Source: Albula goreensis (lineage: Eukaryota > Chordata > Actinopteri > Albuliformes > Albulidae). From it: a stretch of 64,000 nucleotides of DNA. The stretch spans positions 13,209,670-13,273,669 of the forward strand of contig CM040764.1 in NCBI GenBank assembly GCA_022829145.1, given 5' to 3'. Below, piece by piece: positions 1 to 12,970 of this stretch (the stretch's first letter is position 1; each line of letters begins with the position of its first letter). The position numbers and the translations under genes are program-made. The notes under the pieces are model-generated. The model worked only from the letters and a program-made list of their open reading frames with translations. It had not been told where the DNA came from and did no database searches.

Positions 1-19
1 TATGGAAATCAGCTGCAGT

Positions 20-50
20 ATGTGTGTGTGTGTGTGTGTGTGCATGTGTG
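20..50. repeat. (TG)n microsatellite
   Basis: About eleven TG units followed by an interrupted TG tail. Confidence 0.9.
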
Positions 51-1991
51 CGTGAGGTAAAGCTGCCACTGGTGCTGGTATTCAGTCAGTACACACCCTC
101 AGACAACATAGCAACGATGTGAATCATGAGTCATGCTAAAAATGACAGACTAAATGTCTGCATGTGGCACCATAACTTCTCTGGTGGTTTAGCACAAGGA
201 GTTAGACTTACCACGATGGACAGAGGACTGAGACTAACACTACACATAAACAAGGTACAGTTGAGGAAATACACGCATTACTGAGGTTTCGGTTTCAAAT
301 TCCAGATGCACTGGCCCAGTGCAAGTCATTCATTAAAAGGAACAATCATTCACGAAACAGATGGACAAAAATACGAACTTCGTGGCAAAAACCATCCCTG
401 AGAATGGGCTACTGCACCAAAGGCCCCCAGGGATAGCCGTCCAGTGCAGGCCTGAGTGAATCCAGCAGCATCAGCAGGTGTAGGGTTACTGAACACCTTG
501 CTTCAGTGAGTCCCACATCCCCAGTGAGGGGTGTAAGATTGCAGCAGGTGTGCTCCGTTACGCTGCTTCCCCTCACTTCCAGGCTATTTCTGGCCAGCCG
601 TCTCAGCTGAAGGTCGTCACGCACGTAGAGATCGATCTTTGGGGCCAAATTCAAAACCCTGCCCAAAGCGACAAGGAACAGAAATACCCACACATTCACA
701 CTCAAGTTCACTCCCTGCAGCTCTGCGACATTTTCACAACCGTCACCAGACAGGGCCTGTTCTTAGACAGGCTTAGTTCTTTTCTGTGAGGAGAAAAGCA
801 GCACGGTCCCTTGCTCAGTCACTTTTCTGACTGGCAGAGCCGCTTCTGCAGTAACAACATCCGACCCCAAGAGGCAGTGTATAAAAAGGCCCCCAGGAGT
901 TGTGGGCAATGTAAAACATGTCCATTCAAACCTTGCTTTTACTACATGTCTAAAACTCACACTCAATGATCAAGAGAGACAAATTCCTCAACTCTGCTCA
1001 GGGCTGGAGCCATCACAAACACACAGAAGTTTGCATGTCTGTGTCAAAGCCCTCTCGTTCAGAGAATGCCTCCTTCAGTAAAAGACATGAGCCAAACTGC
1101 AGGCACACACAAACTCGAGCCAAGTGCGAAGACAGAGTCAAGAAAGTGGGACGGCAGCCAAAGGCATGGAACACCCTCTGCAGGACGCCATCAATAAATG
1201 ATGAGTGATCAACAGCATGGCCCAGCGCCCCATTGTCTTCTGCAAACCAATGTGGTTCTACCTGCAGGCTAAGAGGCCCTCTGTGTCCTGACCAACACAA
1301 TAACGGTCACTCTCCTTCCACACAAACTGCATCAGACATAAGCCTTTATATATTCATATTTATCTTAACCATGAGGACTGAGTATCCAATTAGAAAAGAG
1401 GGAATTAATTCACCAGCAGCCATCTCACTCTGTGTCCTGCTCATGCTGTAACCAGACTCCCAACATTCCCATGCAGTGATGGTAGGGGTTAGGGGTTCCC
1501 CTGGTATTCTGGAAAAGCTCCTAACCTGACTCATTCAACATGCCAGCTAATTATCCCACAGTTTAACTGGCTCAGTGCTTCCCTGCTTCCCCATCTGTGT
1601 GGTGGATATTCTGGCTCATGTTCATCATCCAGGTGGGTGCTACAGATAGGTGGTAGGTGAGGTGAGTTTCACCCCTTCACCGTAAAGCCATCTGGGATCA
1701 GGAAAAACACTGTGTGAATGACATCCATTTTTATTAGTAGAAAAGGAGTGAAGGGTAAATTGACACTGTGAAACTGGAACTGAATCACAGCATTTAAATG
1801 GAAGAAGGTTCTGCACCTGTGACTGACTGTTAAGTGAAGGCCTCTTTAGTTGCCAGAGCCAGCACAAGGAGAGCATGTGATGAAGGCACTGAGGATGAGG
1901 GCAGGATCTGGTGCAGATAAACCCCAGTTAGAATAAAAGTCCTGGCCCTCCATATTTCCTCACACAATCACACAAAGCACACATGCATGCA

Positions 1992-1993
<2 letters not shown>

Positions 1994-2066
<73 letters not shown>

Positions 2067-2083
2067 ACTCACACACTCACACA

Positions 2084-2148
<65 letters not shown>

Positions 2149-2161
2149 ATACACATACACA
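1994..2161. repeat. Long compound (CA)n microsatellite
   Basis: About 168 bp of nearly pure CA repeat, interrupted in the middle by several CACACT units and at the end by CACATA units. It is the longest simple repeat in the window. It generates artefactual poly-His-Thr open frames that are not genes. Confidence 0.97.
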
Positions 2162-3085
2162 TAGGCTACTCTTTATCTTCCAGCAGTCACACCACCCCAT
2201 CACTCTACTGCCTGAAGGTCTACGTGAAGTATGACTTGGGTTGCCGACAGTTTACACAGAAAACCTACAAAAACCACGTTGCTGCTGGAAGCAGCGTCAG
2301 TGAAACACTCAGGGCGGTTTTCCCTCTGGACGGCATTACAGGAGAACAGCCTTTCGGATGAGCTGCTAAACCACGGTCTTAACTCATCCCGGTCATTAAA
2401 GATCCCATGGCACTTATTACCAAGATTAGGGGATTTCCCTGGTGCCCTTGCAAAACCCCCAACCTGCCTCTCAACCTGTCACATAGTCACCCAGTTTAAC
2501 GGCTTGATCATTCCCTCCTTCTCTGCCTTTTTTGATTTGCGGAGAATGTCCTAGCACACAATGGCTGCTGCACTCCATATTTGTGGTAGTTGTGGTGAGC
2601 TCCCCCCTTTACTGTGAAGCGTCTGGAGGCTTGGAAATGTGCAATGAAAAATGCAATCCACTGCCGTCACATCATTCAGTCTACATTCTACTGGTCTTGA
2701 GGTAAGTCTCTGTTTTACAGACATAGGCCAGTGGATCAAACTTCACCTCCAGCTATCTCCATTAGAACCCAGTCTATCTCTGAAAGTCTATCGCTTCACC
2801 AACCATGCCTGCGGGGCTAATGGCACGCGGATCAGATGAAATGAGCAGCCTGAACACTGATCATGCACTGATCTTTATTCAGTGTGGGTGGGATTAAGCA
2901 GGCACAGTGAGCACTGATCCGGCCCAGATTTTATGAAGCATGGGCACAGTGAAAAAATGAACCAATCAGATGATTTAAAAATAATCAGGTGATCACTCTG
3001 CAGAGTGTGATCCTGATATGCAGAGTGCGTGGCACACTGCGGCACATAGAAAGGAAGGAAACAAGCTGAAGCTGATCTCGTCAGA

Positions 3086-3133
3086 TCACACACACACACA
3101 CATACACACACACACACACATACATACACACAC
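3086..3133. repeat. (CA)n microsatellite
   Basis: CA repeat interrupted by CATA units. Confidence 0.9.
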
Positions 3134-6100
3134 GCCAATCACACAACGCTCCTGAACCCAGTCCCCACCCACAACCGCACTGTGAAAACCTCTCCAACAG
3201 TCCTCAGCCTCCACCTCCGTCATGTGCCCTCACTCTGCCAATGGCTTTAGAGGAAAAATAACCCTGTAGCCCCCTTCCCCATCACTAACCCTGCTTTAAC
3301 CTGAGGTGTGTCTTCCTGGTATGCTTCTCAGAATTTCAAACCTGCTATAGTGCCTTTGATACCTAACTCCATTCTTTTGTGAATTAAACAAACACACAGA
3401 CGCTTTTTCACAAGGGAAACTATAAAACAATGAAAAGGTGTGGCGCACTGTTGCTTAACTTACTACAGACGTCTGTGGAAAAGGTTGCGTCACAAACCCG
3501 ATTCCCCTGAAGTGACACTGTCTCCACACTTTGGGCCCGGTCTGGTTTACTATGCATTTCCAGGGGTAAAACAGAACCTGAACTGCCATCATGTGTTATA
3601 AGACACCTGTCCATACCGACTTACCAAATGTACCACTGTTTAGCATACATGACGAGGGAAGAGTGATACACTCTGAATTTTGTGGATTATTCTTTTTTTT
3701 TTGTTCCAGTGTGAGAGTATGTAGATGAACACATATGTACAACCTCATGTAATTCATCAAGGCTGATTAAAACGGTGTAGAAGAGAGGGGCAGGTTTTTT
3801 TCTTTTCATTCAGCTGGAAAATCAGGTTGTGTGTCAGGCATGAGAGTGAGCACATAGCTGCTGTCACTGTTGCCTGAGGAAGATAGAGATCACAAGTACT
3901 GTATATCAGATGGGATCAGAGTTTACAAATTGTAATGGAGAGATAGTCAAATCTGATTTTGATTTAAAAATAAAAAAGAAAGAAAATCACTGGGCTTATC
4001 AGTATACTATGCTACACATAGTGTATGAGTGAAAAGACCAAATTAAACCCTGTGATCTTGCCATTCCAACTGCGCTTAAGTTTAAATTAAATGAAGTTAA
4101 ATTTCAATCGCGCTGCTTCTCGCGTATGGCTCCTTAAAGTTCACAGTGGAATTGACATCTCAAGATACAGATCTTCCATTGTCTAATGTACTGCAATGAC
4201 ACGTTTCCTTGGTTTGCGCAAAATGAACTTATCCTACCAGCAACATTTGTGTATGCACAGGCTGTATGCTGCAACTGTGTTCATCTACATGGCTACTTAT
4301 GGTAGATACTGCGCTCAACCAACAACCAGCAGGCCGATGATTTGCTTCCCTCCACACTGATTCAAGCCAATTTGCCACTGTCTTAGTACTTTGCCTCCAT
4401 GCAATTAATTCATCAGTCTTTTCAAACTGGACTGCTCCATGCCATTAAAGCAATGGTATTCCCATTCATCTGAGGAAACCTGGGATTTTATCTCATGTAT
4501 TAGAAGCTTTCATATGAACTTTGCTCCTGTCCTTTATCCACCCACATATAGCTTATATCTATCTTGCAGGGCAGTCCATCTCATTGACCAAGAGTATTCC
4601 TTCTGGTCAGTCGGGGACCTACAGTTGTCTTGCAACAGTTGTCCTGTGGTATATGTGGTATCCTCCTCTTAAGCAAGGGCTGTGCAAAAAAATATGACGT
4701 ACAGGAGGGCAAAAAGCAGACGCAGCTGGCAGCGCAGTTCTATCTGTGTGATTCTGAGCCAACAAAGAACACTGACGTGACCAGACGAGCCTAAAAATAC
4801 GATAAAGCATTTAAAATAAAAAAAAATAAGTTGGGATAAAAACTGGCTTTACAAAAGTAATAATGAAGATAGAGTTATAAAAGCATGATGTAGGCAACCG
4901 TGCTGCAATCCTGACAGATGATTTGTAAAAGAAAATGTTTCCTTTGTTAATGGCTGCAAAATATTAAAAAGGGAACCTATGCTGTTACCTCAGGTTACAT
5001 GGTGGGCCCACTCCCTTTGGATTAAACCCCTCTGGTAATACCTTAGAACGAAAGCTTGTGTTCACCGCTGTATGACTCAGTACAAAGGCAGATGTCGTTC
5101 TCGTTTTGCTGTCCCCATTCGAAAAACAAAACCCTTGCTATATTGTGTATTTTCCAACAATGACTTAGCAAGATATCTTCCAACACTACCAGTGCTTTGT
5201 AACTTAGAATTTAAGTACCCCCACAGTCCAGTGGAATGACCGGCATGCCACATCCAAAACAAACCCCTTTGACAAATGTATCCTCCTTGCCATTGACTGT
5301 GTCACACTAGAGTACTCCAGACAGCCACTGGTATGTAAACTATGCTTGCACTTTGAACCCGTGCCACAACTGGCAGAAAATTCCTGGGAAAACATAACCC
5401 CTGCTCACAACACACGAGTAAACGTGAGCCGGCCAGGAGACTGGTAGGAAAAAGCTGCAAAAAGAGAGGTGGATGAATCCACAAACAACGCAATCAAAAT
5501 TGCACACAAACCTCTGACGCACTGCACAGCTACTGTCAGAAAGAGCTGCTGGATTTGTTGGAATTTGGCTGGGAGGCGAATTTTGGACAGGCTGACAGTT
5601 AAAACTTAGGCCGAGCAGGATTGGGGTTTGGATCTGGGCCAAAACTAGGTGTTGCAACTGTCAAACCAGTACGCCCATTCTATGTTTGGCGCCAAAAATA
5701 ACCAACTGAATGAGAACTATGTGAGACATAAAGCACCTTGACTTCATTTTCACAGGATCCCATGCATTTGGTTAATGACTCTTCTCTCCAACATGCAATT
5801 GAGGAGGTGAAATGAGAAAAAAAAAAAAAAATGCTGTACTTCAGGAAAGCATGGTGTTTTGGCCCTTGGGTAATGAACCCTTCCACCCTCATCTACTCTC
5901 AGCTGAGTCATCCCAAAGTTGTGTGGTTCCCACAATCATGACCATGTGTTTCGGCCAAGCCTTTACCTTCCTGCTTCAGGAGGTCTTAGTATCTGTATGG
6001 AAGAGATCTACCAAGTGGCATGAATAAAGATATTTCTTCCTATACAGCTCGGGGTAGTGGCAGTATTTAACACACAACTACTCGTTAGCGTTAGAATATA

Positions 6101-7083
6101 AACAGTATGATCTTCTGCTTAACCTGTTCCTTTTAACTATTAAAAACTCAGATTTGGACCAATAATGGGTCAGTACCTTTCTATGACAAATAAGTCAAAT
6201 GTGAAATATCCTGGAACAATTTCCAGGCTATGCTGTATTATTTAATATACTCGCGACTATTTTGCATATTATATGCACATAAACCACGTGACAAAAATCA
6301 TAGTTCTAGCCTATTCCATGTACAGCAAGCATATCATAATACTGGTTTCTACTTACTTAAGTTCCCAATACTGCCGAACAAGATTCACATTTGAAACCAA
6401 TGGAGACAATGGTGGCTCTCACGCTCGCACATAATTATGTTATTGGTCCATTTTCTACATTAGCGTTAGTTGACCACATTGACACAAATACAAGAAAGCT
6501 GAAGCCCTAGCTAACGTTAAAGGAGGATGCTTAACGCCGATCATGCGACAGGCCCACTGAATGCACGATCTTATTCGTCGAAAGAGAACTAATACCTAGC
6601 AATCTGTCCATGGGCCACAACACTACCCTAATAACAGACAACATACATTCTGATTCCAAGGAATAAAGAAAAAGACAGTGCATTTAGTGCATAGCAAGCT
6701 ACCGACACACAATGGAAACATGATAGTGTCTCACCTAATAATGAGATGTAGACATGGAGTAAGCAATGAGTAGATTTGCTGACTTGCTATATTCTTATCG
6801 GAATATGTTATCACTCGATAATAAAGGAGGGAAGACTACAACGTCGTTGCATTCCGCTCAAGCCAAGACCTAATCATCATAAAAAGAGATGCTCGAGCGA
6901 TAAGAAAGGCTACAGTCCCCACTCGCACAGGCTTCGCGAGCATCTGTAACATCAATTATATTATTATGAAGTTAGCATTCTAGCTGTCCGCAGAACAACA
7001 TCGCGGCACATCTGCATGACTTCCACTACGCTGGCTAGCTAGCCGCTAATGCAACAGCAAATAGCGAGACATTACAAACTCAC

Positions 7084-7265
7084 CTTATTGTAAAGCTATC
7101 CCCGAACAATGGCGAAGTCGATCAAACACACATTCAAAATGTAGCAAGCTAGTTCGTTATATATTTTTAAATAACTTTAAAATCCAGTTCGGTAATAGCT
7201 ATTACATTAAAATCACATTCTTCTTATTGGCCGCTTGATACCGACCATTGCTACCAGCCCGGAAG
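7084..7265 (-). promoter_or_regulatory. Candidate promoter and non-coding first exon of an unidentified minus-strand gene
   Basis: Read on the minus strand, a strong splice donor AAG|GTGAGT has its exon end at 7084. Upstream on the same strand are CCAATAAG (plus-strand cttattgg near 7224) and an ETS-type ACTTCCGG site (plus-strand ccggaagtgac near 7259). This order, ETS then CCAAT then exon then donor, is typical of TATA-less housekeeping promoters. The presumed exon has several stops in every frame, so it would be 5' UTR. No coding exon of the gene could be found downstream (leftwards), so its identity is unknown. The assignment is inference from motifs only. Confidence 0.4.
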
Positions 7266-9081
7266 TGACTGGAGAACATCATCAAGAAAGGGGTGGATTT
7301 TCAGACTGTGATTGGACTGCTCGAGGTGGCGCGTGTTGGGGGCTGGTCACTGATGTCACATAGTGGTTGCATGAGGTTACTCTCGGTCACTGCCGAGTAC
7401 GTTGTAGTGTTCTTACATTTATTTTTAGATTATAATAGATTGTTGGGGGGAGAAAATAACACTTGATCTAGATATGAATGAAAGGTAAAATCAGGAAAAA
7501 ATATTCTGTTGATCAGCCTGCAATGCATCATAAATAGAGACTATTTTAGATAGCATGTACAAGCTAAGGTGTTGATTTGGAATAGACATGACAACAGTTT
7601 AGAATATTATTGGTTTCAAAAACTTACTTTCTGCCAGACAGGGTTGTATATTGAGGTAGGTAGGTAGATATGAGCATAACACAAGATACTTAGTGATCCT
7701 GGATCCCTAGGGTTTCATGTGACCCTGGCCACGTTGAAGTATCACCACCTGACCACTTCAGTTTCAATTCCTGCCCCAACCCCTTCTCCAGAAAAACACA
7801 AATATACAATGTTATGCAATATCAGCAAAATTCTATAAGGGCCACAAAATCTTTATTTTTTCATTTTGGCAAATCAAACACTCTAGCATTTTTCTCTCTT
7901 TTTTTGTTCATACACACTGAGCTTAAATGTGCTCCTCAAAAGAGCCTTTTCAGGAATGTCTTGAGGGTACACACTCATTGCTGAAGGCACAAACAGTGGT
8001 GCCAATAACATTACAGGCTATAATATTATAACACCACCTTATAAATTAGTTTTCATACATAGGTGCTGAGTTCTGAACCACCACTAGACCTCACCCAGCA
8101 CCTTGACACTTTTGTGAAAATGTTCCTGTAACCAAATCAAAGGACTTTTAAGAGAAAGGCGCCTACCTCTGACAAATTAAAATATCAATGAAAAGTGTGC
8201 TTCAAATGATAAAAGAAAAAAAAGTTAATCAGCTATCCTGTCTCTTCATACCTTGTCATTGCTTGCTCCTGATTCCATTGCAACAGGCAAAGCTCTAAGT
8301 TATCTGTTCATTCTCTGAGTGCTTTCATAAAATTCATACAATAAAGTCTAGGGTGAGGATTTGAGGCAGCTTTCCATCTCAGCAGTATATTAAAATCTTG
8401 AGATATTCAAAGGCATGACCAGGCCCTTGCTGGCATTTGATCGTTTACATTTGGGACCTTAAAATGTGGGCATGTACATGTATAAATCAAATTCTAAATC
8501 AAGGTCTTGGATGAGGGTTTTAGGATCCGAGTATACTCAATTTGAGGGCATAAAAGCAAGAGTGAGTGAGTAACACTGTCAACTTTACTTTTCATAAAAC
8601 CTGAACTGAACTGTCTGAACGCTCAAAACCTTTTGACACAACTCGGCAGATTTCATAAGCATAGTAGTCTCCCAAGACCCCTTTGTTCGTAAGTGACACA
8701 TGCACATTTGCCACAAAATAGAAGATAGGGCGCCGCCTAAAGGTTACTTTGACAGTGGCGTCCGCGTGCTCTATCCAGGCTCCCGCGATGCAACAAAGGA
8801 AAGTTGTGCTGAAAGTCTGTGGTTAGGTACAGACAACCCGGAGGTTTTAATGGTATATGACTTTGCGTACTGCATATAATGATTATGAATTATGAATGCG
8901 CTGATTCAAAGGAAAGTCAGTCCGGACGAAACTTTCATGCCGTCTTTTGCAATTGCAGTTCATTGCAGCAGCACTTTACACACAAGAAACTCTCCTTTTT
9001 CTGTCGGGTTTTCATGAATATAATCGTTCCAGAATGCATATGTCCAGCAATAGATACCAGAATTTCCATCATCTGCCACAA
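7266..9081. other. Intergenic, no gene seen
   Basis: AT-rich single-copy sequence between the candidate minus-strand promoter and the tRNA gene. A small CpG-containing patch lies at about 8725-8790, but no exon could be justified. Confidence 0.6.
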
Positions 9082-9152
9082 GCGCCGCTGGTGTAGTGGT
9101 ATCATGCAAGATTCCCATTCTTGCGACCCGGGTTCGATTCCCGGGCGGCGCA
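9082..9152 (+). tRNA. tRNA-Gly, anticodon CCC
   Basis: This is a complete 71-nt cloverleaf. The acceptor stem GCGCCGC pairs with GCGGCGC, followed by discriminator A. The anticodon stem CAAGA/TCTTG encloses loop TTCCCAT with CCC at 9114-9116. The T stem CCGGG/CCCGG encloses TTCGATT. The internal A box (TGGTGTAGTGG) and B box (GGTTCGATTCC) are intact, no intron is present, and a T5 run at 9157-9161 is a normal RNA polymerase III terminator. It should decode GGG glycine codons. The sequence looks identical or nearly so to vertebrate tRNA-Gly-CCC genes as I remember them. It is a lone gene rather than part of a visible cluster. Confidence 0.97.
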
Positions 9153-9156
9153 CGTC

Positions 9157-9161
9157 TTTTT
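9157..9161 (+). terminator. RNA polymerase III T-run terminator of tRNA-Gly
   Basis: Five consecutive T residues start four bases after the tRNA 3' end. Confidence 0.85.
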
Positions 9162-9430
9162 ACCTTCATATTTATAAATTGTCTGAGATAATGACGGGAT
9201 ATTATGTTTATTTGTTGGGGTGACTTCACACTAGTACAATGTTCAGACCGGTAAGACACCTGAAAGACAAGAGCCGTGGAGATGCACAGTAAATTAATAA
9301 ACTGAAGCAAGTTGTTATTCCCTTTAGAGTCTGAGATAAATTGCGCTATATAAATACAGTCATTCTCACGAAAATTGTACTTGCTGAATTAATCTAGCCC
9401 TAATATTCAGACCTATATGATTGTATCTGT

Positions 9431-9573
9431 CACCTTGTGGCGTCTTATCTCCTACTCAAGACTTTTGTGTTACGATTTAAACTTCAGACTTTTCCTCTAG
9501 AAGGCGACTTTTATATTTCATGAATCAAATTTGCCCCTACGGCGCAGTGCCTCCTTCTCCCCACAAGGTGGCG
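9431..9573. promoter_or_regulatory. Divergent pair of CTCF-like motifs
   Basis: CACCTTGTGGCG at 9431-9442 (minus-strand reading CGCCACAAGGTG) and CCACAAGGTGGCG at 9561-9573 share an inverted 10-mer. Both approach the CTCF core CCASYAGRKGGC. They sit just beyond the tRNA gene, between a presumed housekeeping promoter and the pax3 domain. This is motif resemblance only. Confidence 0.3.
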
Positions 9574-10653
9574 GGCACGACCCTGAAACGAATAATACAG
9601 AGTAGACGTTCATACCTAAACACATATATAGAAATAGGTATGTGTAATTTCTGGTTAAGACAGTAAACTTTCTGAAAATGGTAACTATTTCATAATAAGA
9701 AACACATTGCGTTACACTAAAATCACATTAGACACAACTGATGACAACTGCATTACTTCTATATAATCAATAAATGTACTTAAGAAGCTTAACAACTACC
9801 CTTATTATATGGACATCTTGTCCATACCACTAACGGTTTATACACACGTATGCACGTGTGTGCACACACAAGCACATGTTTTACCAGGAAGGATATATGT
9901 AGCGTTTATTCACAGTCGCTGGCATACACAATATTTTCATACAGTAGTAAGTATAGTTGTAATGTTTAATAGACAAATGTAGACCTCTTGATGTCCTTTT
10001 GTGGACATTGGCTAAGAAAAAATACAGACTACCAATTTATCTCTGAGGGAATGAGCATGGGTCAGGTTAAGGTTTATCGTAAAATTTCTAAATATTTAGG
10101 TCTTTACTGATGTATAGATATTGCCCACAATTTTGCACTGCATTAGAGTTTTAGATGAGCGGGTTATGGAGAAAGGGAAGGAGATCTGCTGCAAGGTCAC
10201 AGGGAGGGCAGACAACTGCAGGGTTCTCTGGCTGCAGGGCGGTCAGTGCAATCGATCCATGAGCCTGTGCTCCCTCAGGATGCTGGAGTTACCCCTCCAT
10301 GTGCTCCTTTCTGCCACGCAGCACCCGCACAGAGAGGCAGAGAGAGAGAGAGCGCGCATTTGAGTGCAGCATAGTGCAGCTCTTTGGGAGAGTGTTGGGT
10401 GCAATGGAGCGATGATTCCACAGCCATGGGGATGCCCTGGTCCTGATGTTGATAGTGGGAATGAGGCGACTGCCAGTTAGCCGTGTCTGTTATATAAAGA
10501 GGTTGTTAAACAGAGGTGAGAAAGGCCTGATGGGATCAGCATTAGCATCAGAATGACCACCAGGCACAAACTGGATGATGTTTTTCCAGAGATAGGGGCA
10601 GGACATGTGTAAGACATCATCTGACACTGATTTTTCAGACTTGAACAGCTTAT

Positions 10654-10676
10654 TGTGTGTGTGTGTGTGTGTGTGT
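10654..10676. repeat. (TG)n microsatellite
   Basis: Pure TG run of about 11 units. Confidence 0.9.
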
Positions 10677-12940
10677 CACACTCTGCGTGTGCCTGTGTAT
10701 GGGTTGTGGGTGTGAGTCTTCTAATGCCTCTTTGGCCATGACCCTTGATCTGCTGATTAGCTCAACCGAACACTCATCTGCCCCTGGAGTGTTCCGGGTA
10801 TTTGCATGCTTGCTGACAGAGGGTGTCACGGTCTCACAGGGCCATATGTTTCGGGGGGGTGGGGGATAGGGCTTTTAAACTCTTAGTGGATCAGCTGACT
10901 CTTTTCCCCATTCTTCCTCAGTGTTCTCACCCCCAGGTCCCTGCTGACTCACCTGTCTTAACACCCCTGGCCCCAACGCACTGGGGCTGAAAAGACAGGG
11001 TTTTCCGTGATAAGAGTACTGAGCCAGACTGAGTACCATGTGGTTGGTCTGTAGAATGTGTGGCGCACCTCTCCATGCTTCATCTGCGTGTATTCAATGG
11101 CCCTGGTTTTAAAGTGAGTCAGGGAAGAGACAGATAAAGAGCAGCAAAAGGTCAAGGGAGCATGGAAATGGTTTGTGCTCACATGCTCACATGTTCACGG
11201 TAATCTCATCATGATAGGATCCACTGCGCAGAATGGAGCGTGACTCTCAAGGCTGGTCCCTCTGGATGTGAGGTCATCTCTGTGAGACGCAGGGGGATCT
11301 GAGAGCAGACACTTTGTGAGAGACAGAGGCACTTTCATCGCTACCATAATATCTGTGTCCAATCCCGTAATTACAGGGAGGCATCTCCAGCCGCTTCGAT
11401 TTGTTTGCGTGCAGCCTTTCAAAGTGACCCCTTTCAAACCCAACAACACAGGACCTGATGGTCTCTCAGGGCATTTGTGATTCTGCACAAGGGTTTTTGT
11501 TCACTCTCACAGTCGAGAAGGTAACCACGGTCTGCTGTCTGACGGTCTTTGAGAGGCATTTCCAAAGCCGCAGTCTGCACGTTGGCTCAGTTCCAGCCGC
11601 TTGCTCCGACGGTTGCTGTGCGTCTCGGTGTTTTCATTAGCTCTCAGAGAGACTCTTGGCATGTGGTGAGGCAAAGGCAGGCACGGCCCACTTAAGGCGA
11701 TTGAGTCAGAGATTCCATTAGCAAAAAGAGTTCTCTTGCAGGAATCCTCTTTCGTGATAATGAGGGCTGGATGGTCGGGTTGTGCTCAGGCTGTGAGTTG
11801 TTACCGTAGCGGGCTTCTTGAGGAGTGGCTGCTGTTTAATGAACACTCAGCGGTGCAGACATGAGAAAGCAATAATATGCATGACTTCTGTATGCTGTAT
11901 AAACAGCGTGCATGCATCACAAACAGGCACGCACCCAGGCACACAACCGACGCATGCAGAGACGGACCGACACAGTCAGGACCTCATTTATCGGGCTTAT
12001 GCACATTTTAACGTGCACATATTTTTTCTACAAAGAAAAATGTAGGCTCAGAATACCAGATTTGCTTTACCCATTCTACATTGAATATAAAAAATGGGTC
12101 ATCTTCACTTTTAATTTATATTATTTGCATTTCAATGTTTTATAACGCCTATACAAAAATTTGCAAATTTACACGCCTGTAAATGCTTGATAATGAGACC
12201 CTGTGTACAAAAACCAACATGCCATTACCGGTGAACCCAAATAAGCTCACCTTCCACACTGCCCTCTCTCATCTTTACCATTTCCATTTTATGTGTGAGT
12301 TTTTTTTAAATTATGTTTGAACAGGGGAAAACAGCTCCAGAATCAACAAGGAAGAGCCCAGGCACTGAGCTGGTGGGACAGGGCTGCTTTGACAGGCAGT
12401 TGAGCTTGAAATGTGTTAAAAGGGGGGTAGCTGAGTGGATTAGGGAACAATAGGATCCTTTTCTGTCATCAAAGAGAATCCTCTTCTCATCCATGGCGTG
12501 GCAGCAGGTTTTTTAATTTTTGGGGAGGTAGGGGGGGTGCAGATTTCAAAGGTAATCTTTAACTTTAAGCCCTGAAGTCCTACTGAAATGAAAACCGTGT
12601 CCCAGACACCTTGTCTCTGCTCTGCTGCGGGAGTCTGCCTGCTCTCTTTGTCCTTTGTTTTTGGTCTGTAGCGCTGGCGTTTAGTAGCCTTATTTATTGC
12701 TGTGGAGACCGCGCAAGGGTCCCTCCATCTCATGAACTGGGAGGGGGGGGAGCTGGATTTGCTCTCACAAGGACATGAAAATCACACTGATACAGGCCAC
12801 AGAAACAAAAGCAGCGCAGGCATGATTCTATGTACATACCCCTCTGAATCAAGGAGCCAACAAATGAGCTGAGATCATCACTGCATGCTAGAAACATTAT
12901 GGGCTTTTGAATAAAGTATCAATTTAATATTTTAATTAAT

Positions 12941-12970
12941 TCACTCACTCACTCACTCACTCACTCACTC
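12941..12970. repeat. (TCAC)n microsatellite
   Basis: Seven and a half TCAC units. Confidence 0.92.

Larger units (their letters stand above)
1..7083. other. Non-coding region, likely intron or flank of a minus-strand gene
   Basis: No exon can be supported. Open frames are short and lack domain-like composition. The stretch holds CA/TG microsatellites and AT-rich single-copy DNA. If the first exon ending at 7084 on the minus strand is real, this stretch would be its first intron and possibly downstream exons. One minus-strand acceptor-like sequence (cttttctcctcacag) lies near 785-799, followed by an open stretch with a hydrophobic run, but I could not match it to a known protein. Confidence 0.5.

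Noticed and set aside
409-799. Minus-strand open frame with a hydrophobic stretch (VWVFLFLVALGRVL) after an acceptor-like cttttctcctcacag
   Set aside because: The acceptor and the open frame are separated by an in-frame stop, no start codon fits, and the protein resembles no family I know. It could be a terminal exon of the minus-strand gene, but the support is too weak.
1983-2361. Long open frames rich in His and Thr
   Set aside because: Translation of the CA microsatellite; the same artefact recurs at each CA/TG tract.
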